Positions 13,889 through 22,203 of a DNA stretch of 23,850 bases are shown one piece after another. The position numbers and the translations under genes were made by a program. This DNA comes from CG1-02-33-12 sp964403775 (GTDB lineage Archaea > Nanobdellota > Nanobdellia > Woesearchaeales > CG1-02-33-12), in NCBI GenBank assembly GCA_964403775.1, contig CAYOHL010000007.1, forward strand, positions 1-23,850, in the 5' to 3' direction. A model generated the notes under the pieces. The model did not search any database, had not been told where the DNA came from, and worked only from the letters and a program-made list of their open reading frames with translations. How positions within the stretch are numbered: the stretch's first letter is position 1; every line of letters begins with the position of its first letter.

Positions 13889-15196
13889 ATGGAGCCAAAA
13901 ACAGGGGACAGAGTAATTGTTGAGACAAAGGAAAAAAAGATAAATGGAGTCCTAATGCCTGTTCCTGAAAGCGAGGGAAATATTGTTATACTAAAGCTTG
14001 AAAGCGGCTATAATGTTGGGATTGATAAAAAGAGCATAAAGTCAATAAAACTTGTAGAGAGTTACAAAGAAAAAAAGGAAAAAACATCTGAAGTCAAGTT
14101 TGACAAGAAGCTTCCAACAGTTTCGATACTGCATACTGGCGGGACAATTGCCTCAAAGGTTGATTACAAGACAGGGGCTGTTAGTGCAAAATTCTCTGCA
14201 GCTGAGATTATGGATATGTTTCCTGAGCTTAAAAAGATTGCAAATATAAAATCAAGAAAGATAGCAAGCATGCAGTCAGAGATGATGAGGTTTCCACATT
14301 ATAATCTTATGGCCAAAGAAATTGAAAAAGAGATAAAATCAGGGACAGAAGGCATAATAATAACCCATGGGACAGACACAATGCACTATACAAGCGCTGC
14401 ATTGAGGTTTATTTTAGATGATTTGCCTGTTCCTGTTGTTCTGGTCGGCTCGCAGAGAAGCTCTGACAGGGGCTCGACTGATGCTGGCTTAAATTTAGTA
14501 TCTGCCTGCTATCTTATTGCAAATTCTGATTTTGCAGATGTTGCAATATGCATGCATGAAAACCTTGATGATGAATCATGCTTAATCCTGCCAGCTCTAA
14601 AAACAAGAAAAATGCACACTAGCAGGAGAGATGCATTCAGGCCAATTAATTCTCTCCCAGTTGCAAGAGTAAATCTCAATGAAAAGAATATTTCTTTTAT
14701 GAAAAAGGATTATGACAAAAAAGACAAGAATAAAAAATTAAAATTAAGATTGTTTAATGAAAAAATCAAGGTTGGGATAGTTAAAACACATACAAACATG
14801 TTTGCTGAAGAATTCTTAACTTACAAGAATTTTGATGGTTTGGTTGTTGAGGGAACTGGGCTTGGCCATTTGCCAAACGAGGAGATAGATGAGCATACAA
14901 AGGAGAACAAAAAGATTTTTGATTCCTTGAAAAAAATGATAAGTGAAGGCCTTTTAGTGGTTATGTCATCCCAGGCAATCTACGGCAGAATCCAGATGAA
15001 TGTTTACACCCCATTAAGGGAATTGCAGGATATTGGGGTTTTGGGCCATTTGAGTGATATGACTCCTGAGACTGCTTTTATTAAACTGGCCTGGCTTTTG
15101 AGCAACTATAAGAAAGAGGAAGTTAAAGAACTGATTACAAAAAATATTAGAGGAGAAATCTCAGAAAGAGTTGAAGACAAAACATTCCTTAGCTGA
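13889..15196 (+). CDS. gatD: Glutamyl-tRNA(Gln) amidotransferase subunit D
   Basis: A 435-residue asparaginase-like subunit that releases ammonia from an amide donor and passes it to GatE, which converts Glu-tRNA(Gln) to Gln-tRNA(Gln). Residues 1-70 form the small N-terminal beta domain typical of GatD. The catalytic block follows: LHTGGTIASK (nucleophile Thr in TGGTIAS, 83-89), HGTDTMHYT (160-168) and GSQRSSDRGSTDA (187-199). Length is normal. GatD is an archaeal hallmark. The start has TATA elements upstream and no Shine-Dalgarno motif, indicating a short leader. It heads a + strand group with DUF504 (3 nt after), uridine kinase and gatE; gatE also has its own promoter. Confidence 0.97.
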   Translation: MEPKTGDRVIVETKEKKINGVLMPVPESEGNIVILKLESGYNVGIDKKSIKSIKLVESYKEKKEKTSEVKFDKKLPTVSILHTGGTIASKVDYKTGAVSAKFSAAEIMDMFPELKKIANIKSRKIASMQSEMMRFPHYNLMAKEIEKEIKSGTEGIIITHGTDTMHYTSAALRFILDDLPVPVVLVGSQRSSDRGSTDAGLNLVSACYLIANSDFADVAICMHENLDDESCLILPALKTRKMHTSRRDAFRPINSLPVARVNLNEKNISFMKKDYDKKDKNKKLKLRLFNEKIKVGIVKTHTNMFAEEFLTYKNFDGLVVEGTGLGHLPNEEIDEHTKENKKIFDSLKKMISEGLLVVMSSQAIYGRIQMNVYTPLRELQDIGVLGHLSDMTPETAFIKLAWLLSNYKKEEVKELITKNIRGEISERVEDKTFLS

Positions 15197-15199
15197 AAG

Positions 15200-15439
15200 A
15201 TGCAGTATATCCGTGATTTGTTGAATAAGATAAAATGGGACAAGAACGAAAAACCAGAAGATTATTCTATAGCTTATTTTGATAGAATAAGCAATAAAAA
15301 GGAAAATATTAAATATAGCGAGATAAAAAGGATTGAAGGAGGTTTTGTTGTATTAACTAAAAAAAATGAAGAGTCATATATCCCATTGCATAGAATAAAG
15401 GAGGTGAGGAAAAAAGGGGTTGTTATTTGGAAAAGGTAA
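15200..15439 (+). CDS. MJ1316/DUF504-family RNA-end recognition protein
   Basis: A 79-residue protein that matches the DUF504/MJ1316 family in length and motifs: IRDLLNKIKWD at the start, DYSIAYFDR, EIKRIEGGFVVL, YIPLHRIKEVRKKGVVIWKR at the end. The R-D-L-L-N-x-I-x-W-D opening and the I-P-x-H-R-I...VVIW close are the diagnostic parts. The domain has been proposed, from comparative genomics, to recognise RNA ends bearing cyclic phosphates in RNA repair or processing; a direct role in this organism is not shown. It begins 3 nt after gatD, so the two are co-transcribed, and is followed by uridine kinase 5 nt later. Confidence 0.85.
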   Translation: MQYIRDLLNKIKWDKNEKPEDYSIAYFDRISNKKENIKYSEIKRIEGGFVVLTKKNEESYIPLHRIKEVRKKGVVIWKR

Positions 15440-15444
15440 TTTTC

Positions 15445-16119
15445 ATGAAAAAGCCAATGTTGATTGGGGTTACTGGAGCAAGTGGTTCTGGAAAAACAAC
15501 TATTGCTGAAACAATAATAAGCAACTTGCCTGATATCAGTAAATATCTTAATAGGAATCTTACTGGCATAATCTTTGGGATGGATAGCTACTACAAAGAT
15601 CAGTCAGATATTACATTTGAGGAAAGGCAGAAAACAAACTATGATATTCCAGATGCATTTGAGTGGCCCTTAATGAAAAAACATCTTTCAGAACTTCTAC
15701 AAAGCAAAAGAATTGAAAAGCCGGTTTATTCATTTGCTGAGCACACCAGAGAGAAAAGAACAGAAATAACCCATCCAGCAGACTTGATTATTTTTGAAGG
15801 AATTCTTGCATTATATAATAACGAGATTTGTGATCTGATGAGTTACAAGTTCTTTATTAATACTGACTTAGATGTATGCTTAATGAGAAGAATGAAAAGA
15901 GATATGGAAGAAAGGGGTCGAACATTTGATTCTGTTTCAAAACAATGGGAGAAAACAGTTAAGCCAAGCTATATAAGATATATCCTTCCTTCACTAAAAA
16001 ATGCAGACTTTATTATTAACTGGGAGGGCAATACTGAAAAATCTATTCAGGGCATAGTTGCAATAATAAAGGATCATTTTAGTGCTAACTCTTACAATAG
16101 GAAATGGCAGCCTTGTTAA
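15445..16119 (+). CDS. udk: Uridine kinase (P-loop nucleoside kinase)
   Basis: A 224-residue kinase of the uridine/cytidine kinase and phosphoribulokinase group. The P-loop is GVTGASGSGKTT (residues 8-19), followed by GMDSYYKDQ, DIPDAFEWPLMKKHL, the substrate region KPVYSFAEHTREK, Walker-B-like LIIFEGILALY and the lid region DVCLMRRMKRDMEERGR. These match uridine kinase closely, so it likely makes UMP/CMP by pyrimidine salvage. The frame opens with a TTG at 15427 inside the DUF504 gene; the ATG at 15445 with GGTAA upstream is a better start and leaves a 5-nt gap. Placement between gatD and gatE is unusual for a nucleotide-salvage gene. The C-terminus (NSYNRKWQPC) is a non-conserved tail. Confidence 0.9.
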   Translation: MKKPMLIGVTGASGSGKTTIAETIISNLPDISKYLNRNLTGIIFGMDSYYKDQSDITFEERQKTNYDIPDAFEWPLMKKHLSELLQSKRIEKPVYSFAEHTREKRTEITHPADLIIFEGILALYNNEICDLMSYKFFINTDLDVCLMRRMKRDMEERGRTFDSVSKQWEKTVKPSYIRYILPSLKNADFIINWEGNTEKSIQGIVAIIKDHFSANSYNRKWQPC

Positions 16120-16137
16120 TTTTAATTTAATCAGCAA

Positions 16138-16151
16138 GATTTATAAAGTTC
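16138..16151 (+). promoter_or_regulatory. TATA promoter of gatE
   Basis: GATTTATAAAGTTC is centred about 27 nt before the ATG at 16170 and there is no ribosome-binding motif, so gatE probably has a leaderless transcript of its own. Confidence 0.5.
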
Positions 16152-16169
16152 TTATATTTTTATTGGATT

Positions 16170-17591
16170 ATGGGGTTGGATTATAAAAAACTTAATTTCA
16201 AATGCGGCATTGAGATACACCAGCAGCTTGACACCCATAAATTATTCTGCAGCTGCCCTTCTTTGATAAGGGATGATAAGCCAGACATCATAATAAAAAG
16301 AAGATTAAGACCAAGCGCAGGAGAAAGTGGAGAGGTTGATGAGGCAGCATTGCATGAATTCAGGAGGGGAAAGCAGTTTATTTACCAGGCTTATTCTAAT
16401 ACAACATGCCTTGTTGAGCTGGATGAAGAGCCGCCGCATGATGTTAACAAAGAGGCTTTAGAAACAGCATTGCAGGTTGCATTGATGCTCAATGCAAAGG
16501 TAGTTGACAGAATCTGCTTTATGAGAAAAACAGTTGTTGATGGCTCAAACACATCCGGCTTCCAGAGGACTGCATTAATTGCAACAAATGGATTTATTGA
16601 AACATCAAAAGGAAAAGTAAAGATTGACACTGTATGCCTTGAAGAGGAAGCTGCAAAAATTGTTAAAAGAACTGAAAAACAAGATACATATAATCTTTCA
16701 AGGTTGGGAATTCCCTTAATTGAAATTGCAACTGCCCCTGACATAAAAGACCCTGAGCACTGCAGGGAAACTGCTGAAAAGATTGGAATGATTTTAAGGT
16801 CAACAAACAAGGTAAAAAGAGGCCTTGGAACAATAAGGCAGGATGTTAACTTATCAATTAAAAACAAGGCAAGGGTTGAGATAAAGGGATTTCAGGACTT
16901 AAGGAACATGCCAAAAATCATTGAAAACGAGGTAAAGAGGCATCTTAAACTAATTGAAAATGGAGAGCAGTTAAAAAAAGAAGTCAGGAAAGCAAACAAG
17001 GACTTGACAACAAGCTTTATGAGGCCTATGCCTGGCTCTGCAAGGATGTATCCTGAGACTGATATTAGGACGATAAGGCCAGATACAAGCAGAATAAAAA
17101 TTCCAGAATTGATAGCAGACAAATCAGAGAGGCTTGAAAGAGATTTCAACTTAAACAAGGACATTGCAAACCTTATAACAAAGTCTGGCAAAACAGAATT
17201 CTTCATAAAGCTTGCTAAAAAATACAAGAGTATTAAGCCATTGTTCATAGCAGACACATTGATTAACTCAGAAAAAGAGATAAAAAAGAGGTACAAAAAA
17301 GAAATATATGTAACTGAGCACATAGAAGAAATCCTTGACTATCTTGAAAAGCAGAAAATACCGAAAGAAGCTGTATTTGAGATTCTTGTTGAAATAGCGC
17401 ATGGAAAAAAGCCTGGTTACTCAAAATACTTTTTAATGGATGAAAAGGAAATAAAAAAAGTTCTAAAGGAGATAGTTGAAAAGAACAAAGGAGCTCCATT
17501 CAATGCTTTGATGGGCCAGGCAATGGCCAGGCTAAGGGGCAAGGCAGACGGAAAAAAGATTGTTGAATTATTGAAAAAAGAAATCTCATAA
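16170..17591 (+). CDS. gatE: Glutamyl-tRNA(Gln) amidotransferase subunit E, lacking the GAD insertion
   Basis: The GatB/GatE-family subunit that activates Glu on tRNA(Gln) and amidates it with ammonia from GatD. The kinase-like cradle is clear: KCGIEIHQQLDTHKLFC (11-27), RRLRPSAGESGEVDEAA (44-60), VDGSNTSGFQRT (123-134), GIPLIEIATAPDI (180-192) and RQDVNLSI. The tail has the YqeY-like NALMGQAMARLRGKADGKKI (445-464). At 473 residues it is much shorter than archaeal GatE, usually about 620-640. Between VKRHLKLIENGEQLK (255-269) and TTSFMRPMPGSARMYPETDI (280-299) only about 10 residues remain, exactly where GatE carries its AspRS-like GAD domain. GatB lacks that domain too, but RMYPETDI and pairing with GatD identify this as GatE. 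The frame is intact across the site. Confidence 0.93.
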   Translation: MGLDYKKLNFKCGIEIHQQLDTHKLFCSCPSLIRDDKPDIIIKRRLRPSAGESGEVDEAALHEFRRGKQFIYQAYSNTTCLVELDEEPPHDVNKEALETALQVALMLNAKVVDRICFMRKTVVDGSNTSGFQRTALIATNGFIETSKGKVKIDTVCLEEEAAKIVKRTEKQDTYNLSRLGIPLIEIATAPDIKDPEHCRETAEKIGMILRSTNKVKRGLGTIRQDVNLSIKNKARVEIKGFQDLRNMPKIIENEVKRHLKLIENGEQLKKEVRKANKDLTTSFMRPMPGSARMYPETDIRTIRPDTSRIKIPELIADKSERLERDFNLNKDIANLITKSGKTEFFIKLAKKYKSIKPLFIADTLINSEKEIKKRYKKEIYVTEHIEEILDYLEKQKIPKEAVFEILVEIAHGKKPGYSKYFLMDEKEIKKVLKEIVEKNKGAPFNALMGQAMARLRGKADGKKIVELLKKEIS

Positions 17592-18752
17592 TTATTTTTT
17601 TATTATTATCAGAGGGACATGCATTTCTTGTTTGCTTACGCTGCCATGGTTAGCTATGTGGAATTCTCTTTCCTCTCCGGGAAGAGAGTCCATTATCACA
17701 TAATTTTTTTTCATTACCAGAACATAATCCCCGACCCTTTCATAAAGTTTTTTATTTGGCTTGAACAACCCAAAATAATTGTTTTTTATTAGTTCTTCGC
17801 TTTTATAGAGGCAACATGCATGCTTAAGGCTTTTCCTTACATAATCCCCAAACTGCCTTGTTTTTGAAGGCCGAACATAGCAGTAAGCAAGCCTTCGCTC
17901 ACCGCAGAGGGGAATTATCATTGCATCTGCAAGCTTTGGATGCTTCTTTAGTTCAATTAACCTGGATTTATCTGAATCAATAAAGCCATGGTCAGAGGTT
18001 ATTATTATTGTTGTGTCTGTGCCTTTTATTGAGTTGAGGAATGATTTGAGCTTTTTGTTTACAGCCATGATATGCCTGCCTGCCTTAATGCTCTTGGTTC
18101 CATAATTATGGCATAAAGTATCAAATTCAGGCCAGTAGGCATAAATGTATTTTCTTCTATTGCTTGATTTTATTGCCTTTTTTATCTGCTTGAATAATCC
18201 ATTAAGAGATGACGGCTTAAATGACAATGTCCTTGCCTTTCCCTTGCTTGCCAATGAAAAGTCAGAATATGCAATTGTTTTGTCCTGGATTATGTATGAT
18301 GTGGCTTTTATTCTGTCAAAAAATGGTTTTTGGGTAAATATCTTTTTTGGCTTAACTCCTGACTTGCTGAAAGGCTGTGACTTAACTCTTGCAATAAAAG
18401 GTAGGATTTTGGAAACTAAGCCCAGCTCTTTTAAGTATACAAACCATCCTGTTATGGCATGCTGCTGCACTGGAACTCCTGTAAGGAATGTTGGAACTGC
18501 TGATCCTGTTGTTGCGGGAAACACTGAGGTTATCCTGCCTCTCAGGTTTTGTTTTAGTATATTATCCTTTTTATAGTTTATAAGGTATTCATAACCGAGC
18601 CCGTCAATAACCAGGAGAACTATGTTTTTTGATTTTAATTCAGAAGGGTTTAATATTTTCAGTGGCTTGTATTTTGCTCTTGACCCAAATGCTTTTGAAA
18701 TAGAGCTCATAAGGTTTACAATGCTCCCATCTTCATAATTTGGCAGGTACAT
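17592..18752 (-). CDS. Alkaline-phosphatase-superfamily phosphodiesterase (type I PDE/nucleotide pyrophosphatase-like)
   Basis: About 386 residues of the metal-dependent phosphodiesterase family (PF01663 type). Visible motifs are LLVIDGLGYEYL (metal Asp), VFPATTGSAVPTFLTG (Thr nucleophile), WPEFDTLCHNYG (Asp and His metal ligands), ITSDHGFID (Asp-His pair) and IANHGSVS (last metal His). All residues of the two-metal site are present, so it should hydrolyse a phosphodiester or phosphomonoester; the substrate is unknown. There is no signal peptide, so it looks cytoplasmic. A GTG at 18770 would add six residues, but the ATG at 18752 lies 24 nt after a TATA element and starts MYLPNYEDGSIV. Its stop codon directly abuts the convergent gatE stop with no base between. 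Confidence 0.85.
   Translation of the reverse strand: MYLPNYEDGSIVNLMSSISKAFGSRAKYKPLKILNPSELKSKNIVLLVIDGLGYEYLINYKKDNILKQNLRGRITSVFPATTGSAVPTFLTGVPVQQHAITGWFVYLKELGLVSKILPFIARVKSQPFSKSGVKPKKIFTQKPFFDRIKATSYIIQDKTIAYSDFSLASKGKARTLSFKPSSLNGLFKQIKKAIKSSNRRKYIYAYWPEFDTLCHNYGTKSIKAGRHIMAVNKKLKSFLNSIKGTDTTIIITSDHGFIDSDKSRLIELKKHPKLADAMIIPLCGERRLAYCYVRPSKTRQFGDYVRKSLKHACCLYKSEELIKNNYFGLFKPNKKLYERVGDYVLVMKKNYVIMDSLPGEEREFHIANHGSVSKQEMHVPLIIIKK
17595..17602 (+). terminator. T-rich terminator after gatE
   Basis: A T-rich stretch (ATTTTTTTATTATT) begins a few nt after the gatE stop. It lies inside the 3' end of the convergent phosphodiesterase gene because there is no intergenic space. Confidence 0.35.
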
Positions 18753-18770
18753 ATTTTTTTGATAAGACAC

Positions 18771-18780
18771 TGATTTAAAA
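18771..18780 (-). promoter_or_regulatory. TATA promoter of the phosphodiesterase gene
   Basis: TTTTAAATCA on the - strand is centred about 24 nt before the ATG at 18752 and supports that start over the GTG at 18770, which it nearly touches. Confidence 0.4.
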
Positions 18781-18871
18781 ACCTGTCGTTTAAGGAATCG
18801 ATAATCTTGCTCTTAAAGATAGATAAACATATTCTTCTTTATTTCATCTTAATATATATACTTTAGTTTAA

Positions 18872-18886
18872 CTATATTTATAAACC
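18872..18886 (+). promoter_or_regulatory. TATA promoter of ppdK
   Basis: CTATATTTATAAACC predicts a start near 18905-18908 and a leader of about 17 nt, which keeps the GAGGGA ribosome-binding motif (18910-18915). A further AT-rich ATATATATAC sits at about 18852-18861. Confidence 0.5.
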
Positions 18887-18923
18887 AATTCAAATCCCTT
18901 TTCAGATTAGAGGGATAGTTGAA

Positions 18924-21539
18924 ATGAAAGATAAAAAGTATGTGTATTTTTTTGGAGAGGGAACCAAGGATATGAAGGCCCTGCTTGGCGGCAAGGGTGC
19001 TGGCCTAAGCGAGATGACAAAAATAGGAATACCAGTTCCAGCCGGCTTTACAATCACAACAGAGGTTTGCAATTTATATTCTAAAAACAAGAAATACCCA
19101 GAAGATTTAGATGTTGAGATAGAAGATAACCTAAACAAGCTTGAGGAAAAAACACAAAAAAAGTTTGGAGATGCAAAAAACCCTCTGCTTGTTTCTGTAA
19201 GGTCTGGAGCAGCTGTTTCAATGCCGGGAATGATGGATACAATACTTAACCTTGGTTTAAATCCAGATACAGTGCAAGGGCTTATTGAACTCACAAAAAA
19301 CGAGAGATTTGTCTGGGATTCTTACCGCAGATTTATACAGATGTTTGGAAATGTTGTGCTTGGAATACCTCATGAGAACTTTGAGAAAATACTAAAAGAG
19401 GTAAAAGAAGAAAACAAGCTTAAGCTTGATACAGAGCTTGATGTTAAGGCATTGCAAAAGGTTGTTCAACTCTATAAGGCAAGGGTAAAGGAAGTAACAA
19501 ACAAAGAGTTTCCAGAAAAACCCAATATACAGCTAAATATGGCGATAAACGCTGTCTTTGACTCATGGGATAATGAAAGGGCAATTGCATACCGCAAGCT
19601 AAATGATATTCCAGACAACCTTGGAACAGCTGTCAACATACAGGCAATGGTTTTTGGAAACATGGGAAATGACTCCGGAACAGGCGTTGCCTTTACTAGA
19701 AATCCAAGCACAGGAGAAAAAAGATTCTTTGGAGAGTATTTGATGAATGCCCAGGGCGAGGATGTTGTTGCAGGAATAAGAACACCAAAAGAGATTGAAG
19801 AACTAAAAAAAGACATGCCTCTTGTTTATAATCAGCTTGTTGATGTATATAAAAAACTAGAGCTGCATTACAAGGATATGCAGGACATTGAGTTCACAAT
19901 AGAAAAAGGAAAATTATTTCTGTTGCAGACAAGAACAGGAAAGAGAACAGCACATGCAGCTGTAAAAATAGCTGTTGATATGGTTAATGAAAGATTGATA
20001 ACAAAACAAGAGGCTGTTTTAAGAATAGAGCCAAGCCAGCTTGATCAGTTATTGCATAAAACAATTGATCCAAAAGCAAAACTTAAGGTTATTGCAAAGG
20101 GTCTTCCGGCTTCTCCAGGAGCAGCTGTTGGCTCTGTTGTTTTTGATGCAAAAAAGGCCCATGACCTTAATGAGGAAAGCAAAAAAGTAATCCTTGTAAG
20201 AAATGAAACAAGCCCAGAGGATATTGAGGGAATGGCAGCTGCACAGGGAATTTTAACTGCCCGCGGAGGCATGACATCGCATGCAGCCGTTGTTGCTAGG
20301 GGCATGGGAAAGTGCTGCGTTGCAGGCTGTGAAAAAATAAGAATACATGAAAAAAGAAAAGAGTTTAAGATTAATGAGCTTATTGTTAAGGAAGATGACA
20401 TAATAACCTTAAATGGCAACACAGGAGAGGTTATTTTAGGCAAGGTTAATTTAATAGACCCTGAGCTAAAAGGTGAATTCAAAACATTGATGCAATGGGC
20501 TGACTCATACAGGACATTAGGTGTTAGGACAAATGCCGATACTCCTCATGATGCCAAAATGTCTGTTGAGTTTGGAGCTGAGGGAATTGGTTTATGCAGG
20601 ACAGAGCACATGTTCTTCCAAGAGGACAGGATAAAGGCTGTAAGGGAAATGATTCTTGCAGAAGATATTGTTGGAAGGAAAAAAGCACTTGACAAGCTTT
20701 TGCCAATGCAGAAATCAGACTTTATTGGCATATTTAAGGTTATGAATGGTCTGCCAGTTACAATAAGATTATTGGATCCCCCGTTGCATGAATTTCTGCC
20801 CCAAGCCAAAGAGGATATAAAGGCCCTTGCCCAAGAAACAGGTGTTACAGAAGAAAAAATAAATGAAACTGTAATAGCACTGCATGAGATGAATCCGATG
20901 CTCGGCCATAGGGGCTGCAGGCTTGCAATTACCTATCCAGAGATAGCAGAGATGCAAACAAAGGCAATATTTGAGGCTGGCTGCGAGCTTGTAAAACAAG
21001 GCGTAAAGGTAACTCCAGAGGTAATGATTCCATTGGTTGGGGCATTAAAGGAATTCACAATTTTAAAGGATCTTGTAAAAAACAAGGCTGATGAGATAAT
21101 CAAAAAATATGGTGTTAAACTAGACTATAAGGTTGGAACAATGATAGAAATACCTAGGGCTTGTATAATAGCTGATAAAATCGCTAAAGAAGCAGAGTTT
21201 TTCTCATTCGGAACAAATGACTTAACACAAATGACATTTGGCTTTAGCAGGGATGATGTTGGAAAGTTTACACCAGAATATATTGAAAAGGGGATTCTTG
21301 AGAAAGACCCATTCCAGGTTATTGATAAAGAAGGAGTTGGAAGCCTTGTTAAGATGGGTGTTGAAAAAGGACGAAAAGCAAGAAAAGACCTTAAAATTGG
21401 CATTTGCGGAGAGCACGGCGGCGACCCAGGCTCTATTGAGTTCTGCCATAATGTAAAAATGACTTATGTAAGCTGCTCGCCATTCAGGGTTCCAATAGCA
21501 AGGCTTGCTGCAGCACATGCAAAGCTTAACGAGAAATAA
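18924..21539 (+). CDS. ppdK: Pyruvate, phosphate dikinase
   Basis: An 871-residue enzyme that interconverts pyruvate + ATP + phosphate and PEP + AMP + PPi. The N-terminal ATP-grasp domain starts GGKGAGLSEM and contains SVRSGAAVSMPGMMDT; the swivelling phospho-His domain has GGMTSHAAVVARGMGKCCVAG with His 453; the C-terminal PEP/pyruvate TIM barrel has GIGLCRTEHMFF, PMLGHRGCRLAITYPEI and GICGEHGGDPGS with the catalytic Cys 828. Length and all catalytic positions match characterised PPDKs, in which the His is at about 455 and the Cys at about 831. The ATG at 18924 follows a GAGGGA ribosome-binding motif. No partner glycolytic gene lies next to it. In archaea with reduced metabolism PPDK can replace or complement pyruvate kinase and PEP synthase. 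Confidence 0.97.
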   Translation: MKDKKYVYFFGEGTKDMKALLGGKGAGLSEMTKIGIPVPAGFTITTEVCNLYSKNKKYPEDLDVEIEDNLNKLEEKTQKKFGDAKNPLLVSVRSGAAVSMPGMMDTILNLGLNPDTVQGLIELTKNERFVWDSYRRFIQMFGNVVLGIPHENFEKILKEVKEENKLKLDTELDVKALQKVVQLYKARVKEVTNKEFPEKPNIQLNMAINAVFDSWDNERAIAYRKLNDIPDNLGTAVNIQAMVFGNMGNDSGTGVAFTRNPSTGEKRFFGEYLMNAQGEDVVAGIRTPKEIEELKKDMPLVYNQLVDVYKKLELHYKDMQDIEFTIEKGKLFLLQTRTGKRTAHAAVKIAVDMVNERLITKQEAVLRIEPSQLDQLLHKTIDPKAKLKVIAKGLPASPGAAVGSVVFDAKKAHDLNEESKKVILVRNETSPEDIEGMAAAQGILTARGGMTSHAAVVARGMGKCCVAGCEKIRIHEKRKEFKINELIVKEDDIITLNGNTGEVILGKVNLIDPELKGEFKTLMQWADSYRTLGVRTNADTPHDAKMSVEFGAEGIGLCRTEHMFFQEDRIKAVREMILAEDIVGRKKALDKLLPMQKSDFIGIFKVMNGLPVTIRLLDPPLHEFLPQAKEDIKALAQETGVTEEKINETVIALHEMNPMLGHRGCRLAITYPEIAEMQTKAIFEAGCELVKQGVKVTPEVMIPLVGALKEFTILKDLVKNKADEIIKKYGVKLDYKVGTMIEIPRACIIADKIAKEAEFFSFGTNDLTQMTFGFSRDDVGKFTPEYIEKGILEKDPFQVIDKEGVGSLVKMGVEKGRKARKDLKIGICGEHGGDPGSIEFCHNVKMTYVSCSPFRVPIARLAAAHAKLNEK

Positions 21540-21545
21540 TTTTTT
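21540..21545 (+). terminator. T-run terminator after ppdK
   Basis: Six T follow the ppdK stop directly and overlap the end of the convergent gene, which ends at 21544. Confidence 0.35.
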
Positions 21546-22104
21546 ATTTATATTTAGAAGGTATGTTAAAATATTCTGGGTTTATTGCTGCAAAAGTATG
21601 TTTAGATATTTTGCCTTTAATTAAATCATTGATACTAACATAATCTTTATGTTTAATTTCCTCAGGAAATAAATGCCCAATCGGAGTATCATCTGAAAAA
21701 ACAATAAATTTACTTTTCATTTGTTTTTTTAAATTAATAATATAGCCACTAATTTGATATTGGTTATCTTTAGTTAAGAATGAAAAGTACTCTTTTTTTA
21801 AAGAGGAGCGACTTGTTCTCATTCTGTCAAAGCGATTCCCCCTGTATTTTGCATTTTCAAGGGCAATTACTATATCTGATAAGCTAATATTTTGCTCTCC
21901 AGATTCAGTCTTAACAATTATTTTTGGTTTAATTGATTCTCCAAGTTTGGCAACTAACCTTGGGTTATTTAGAAGATCTGAGAATCTTATATAGAATTCT
22001 ATAGGTTTATAAATTTTTAGACCAACTTCTCCTTCTATGGAACTATATGTTCCTTTTTTATATACAATTAATGTTATCTTAGCATAATCTTGGTTTGTTT
22101 CCAT
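21544..22104 (-). CDS. Uncharacterised soluble alpha/beta protein
   Basis: A 186-residue protein without signal peptide or membrane helix. The first half is strand-rich (KITLIVYKKGTYSSIEGEVG, LKIYKPIEFYIRFSDLL), the middle is basic (KYRGNRFDRMRTSRSSLKKE) and the last third is mixed (KSKFIVFSDDTPIGHLFPEE). The Arg/Lys-rich middle could bind nucleic acid, but no motif settles this and I do not recognise a family. Its ATG has a TATA element (GATTTAAATAATA on -, about 22126-22138) 27 nt upstream and no ribosome-binding motif, so it should be a leaderless single-gene unit. It sits between convergent ppdK (4 nt away) and the downstream end of lysS. Codon use appears more A/T-rich than in neighbouring housekeeping genes. 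Confidence 0.65.
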   Translation of the reverse strand: METNQDYAKITLIVYKKGTYSSIEGEVGLKIYKPIEFYIRFSDLLNNPRLVAKLGESIKPKIIVKTESGEQNISLSDIVIALENAKYRGNRFDRMRTSRSSLKKEYFSFLTKDNQYQISGYIINLKKQMKSKFIVFSDDTPIGHLFPEEIKHKDYVSINDLIKGKISKHTFAAINPEYFNIPSKYK

Positions 22105-22125
22105 AGTGGAATATAAGGATTTATT

Positions 22126-22138
22126 ATTATTTAAATCT
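22126..22138 (-). promoter_or_regulatory. TATA promoter of the 186-residue unknown gene
   Basis: GATTTAAATAATA on the - strand is centred 27 nt before the ATG at 22104. Confidence 0.45.
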
Positions 22139-22203
22139 TTCTATATTTTAATTACCATATAGTGATTATCCATAGCATGCTAAGAAAACAGCCAGCCCTT
22201 TTT

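Noticed and set aside
13787..13900. Divergent PurD-like and GatD proteins both begin MEPK
   Set aside because: The match ends after four residues and the proteins are unrelated, so I treat it as coincidence.
16170..17591. Calling this gene GatB because it lacks the GAD domain
   Set aside because: The RMYPETDI segment, the pairing with gatD and the archaeal context fit GatE better; no gatA or gatC is present in the window.
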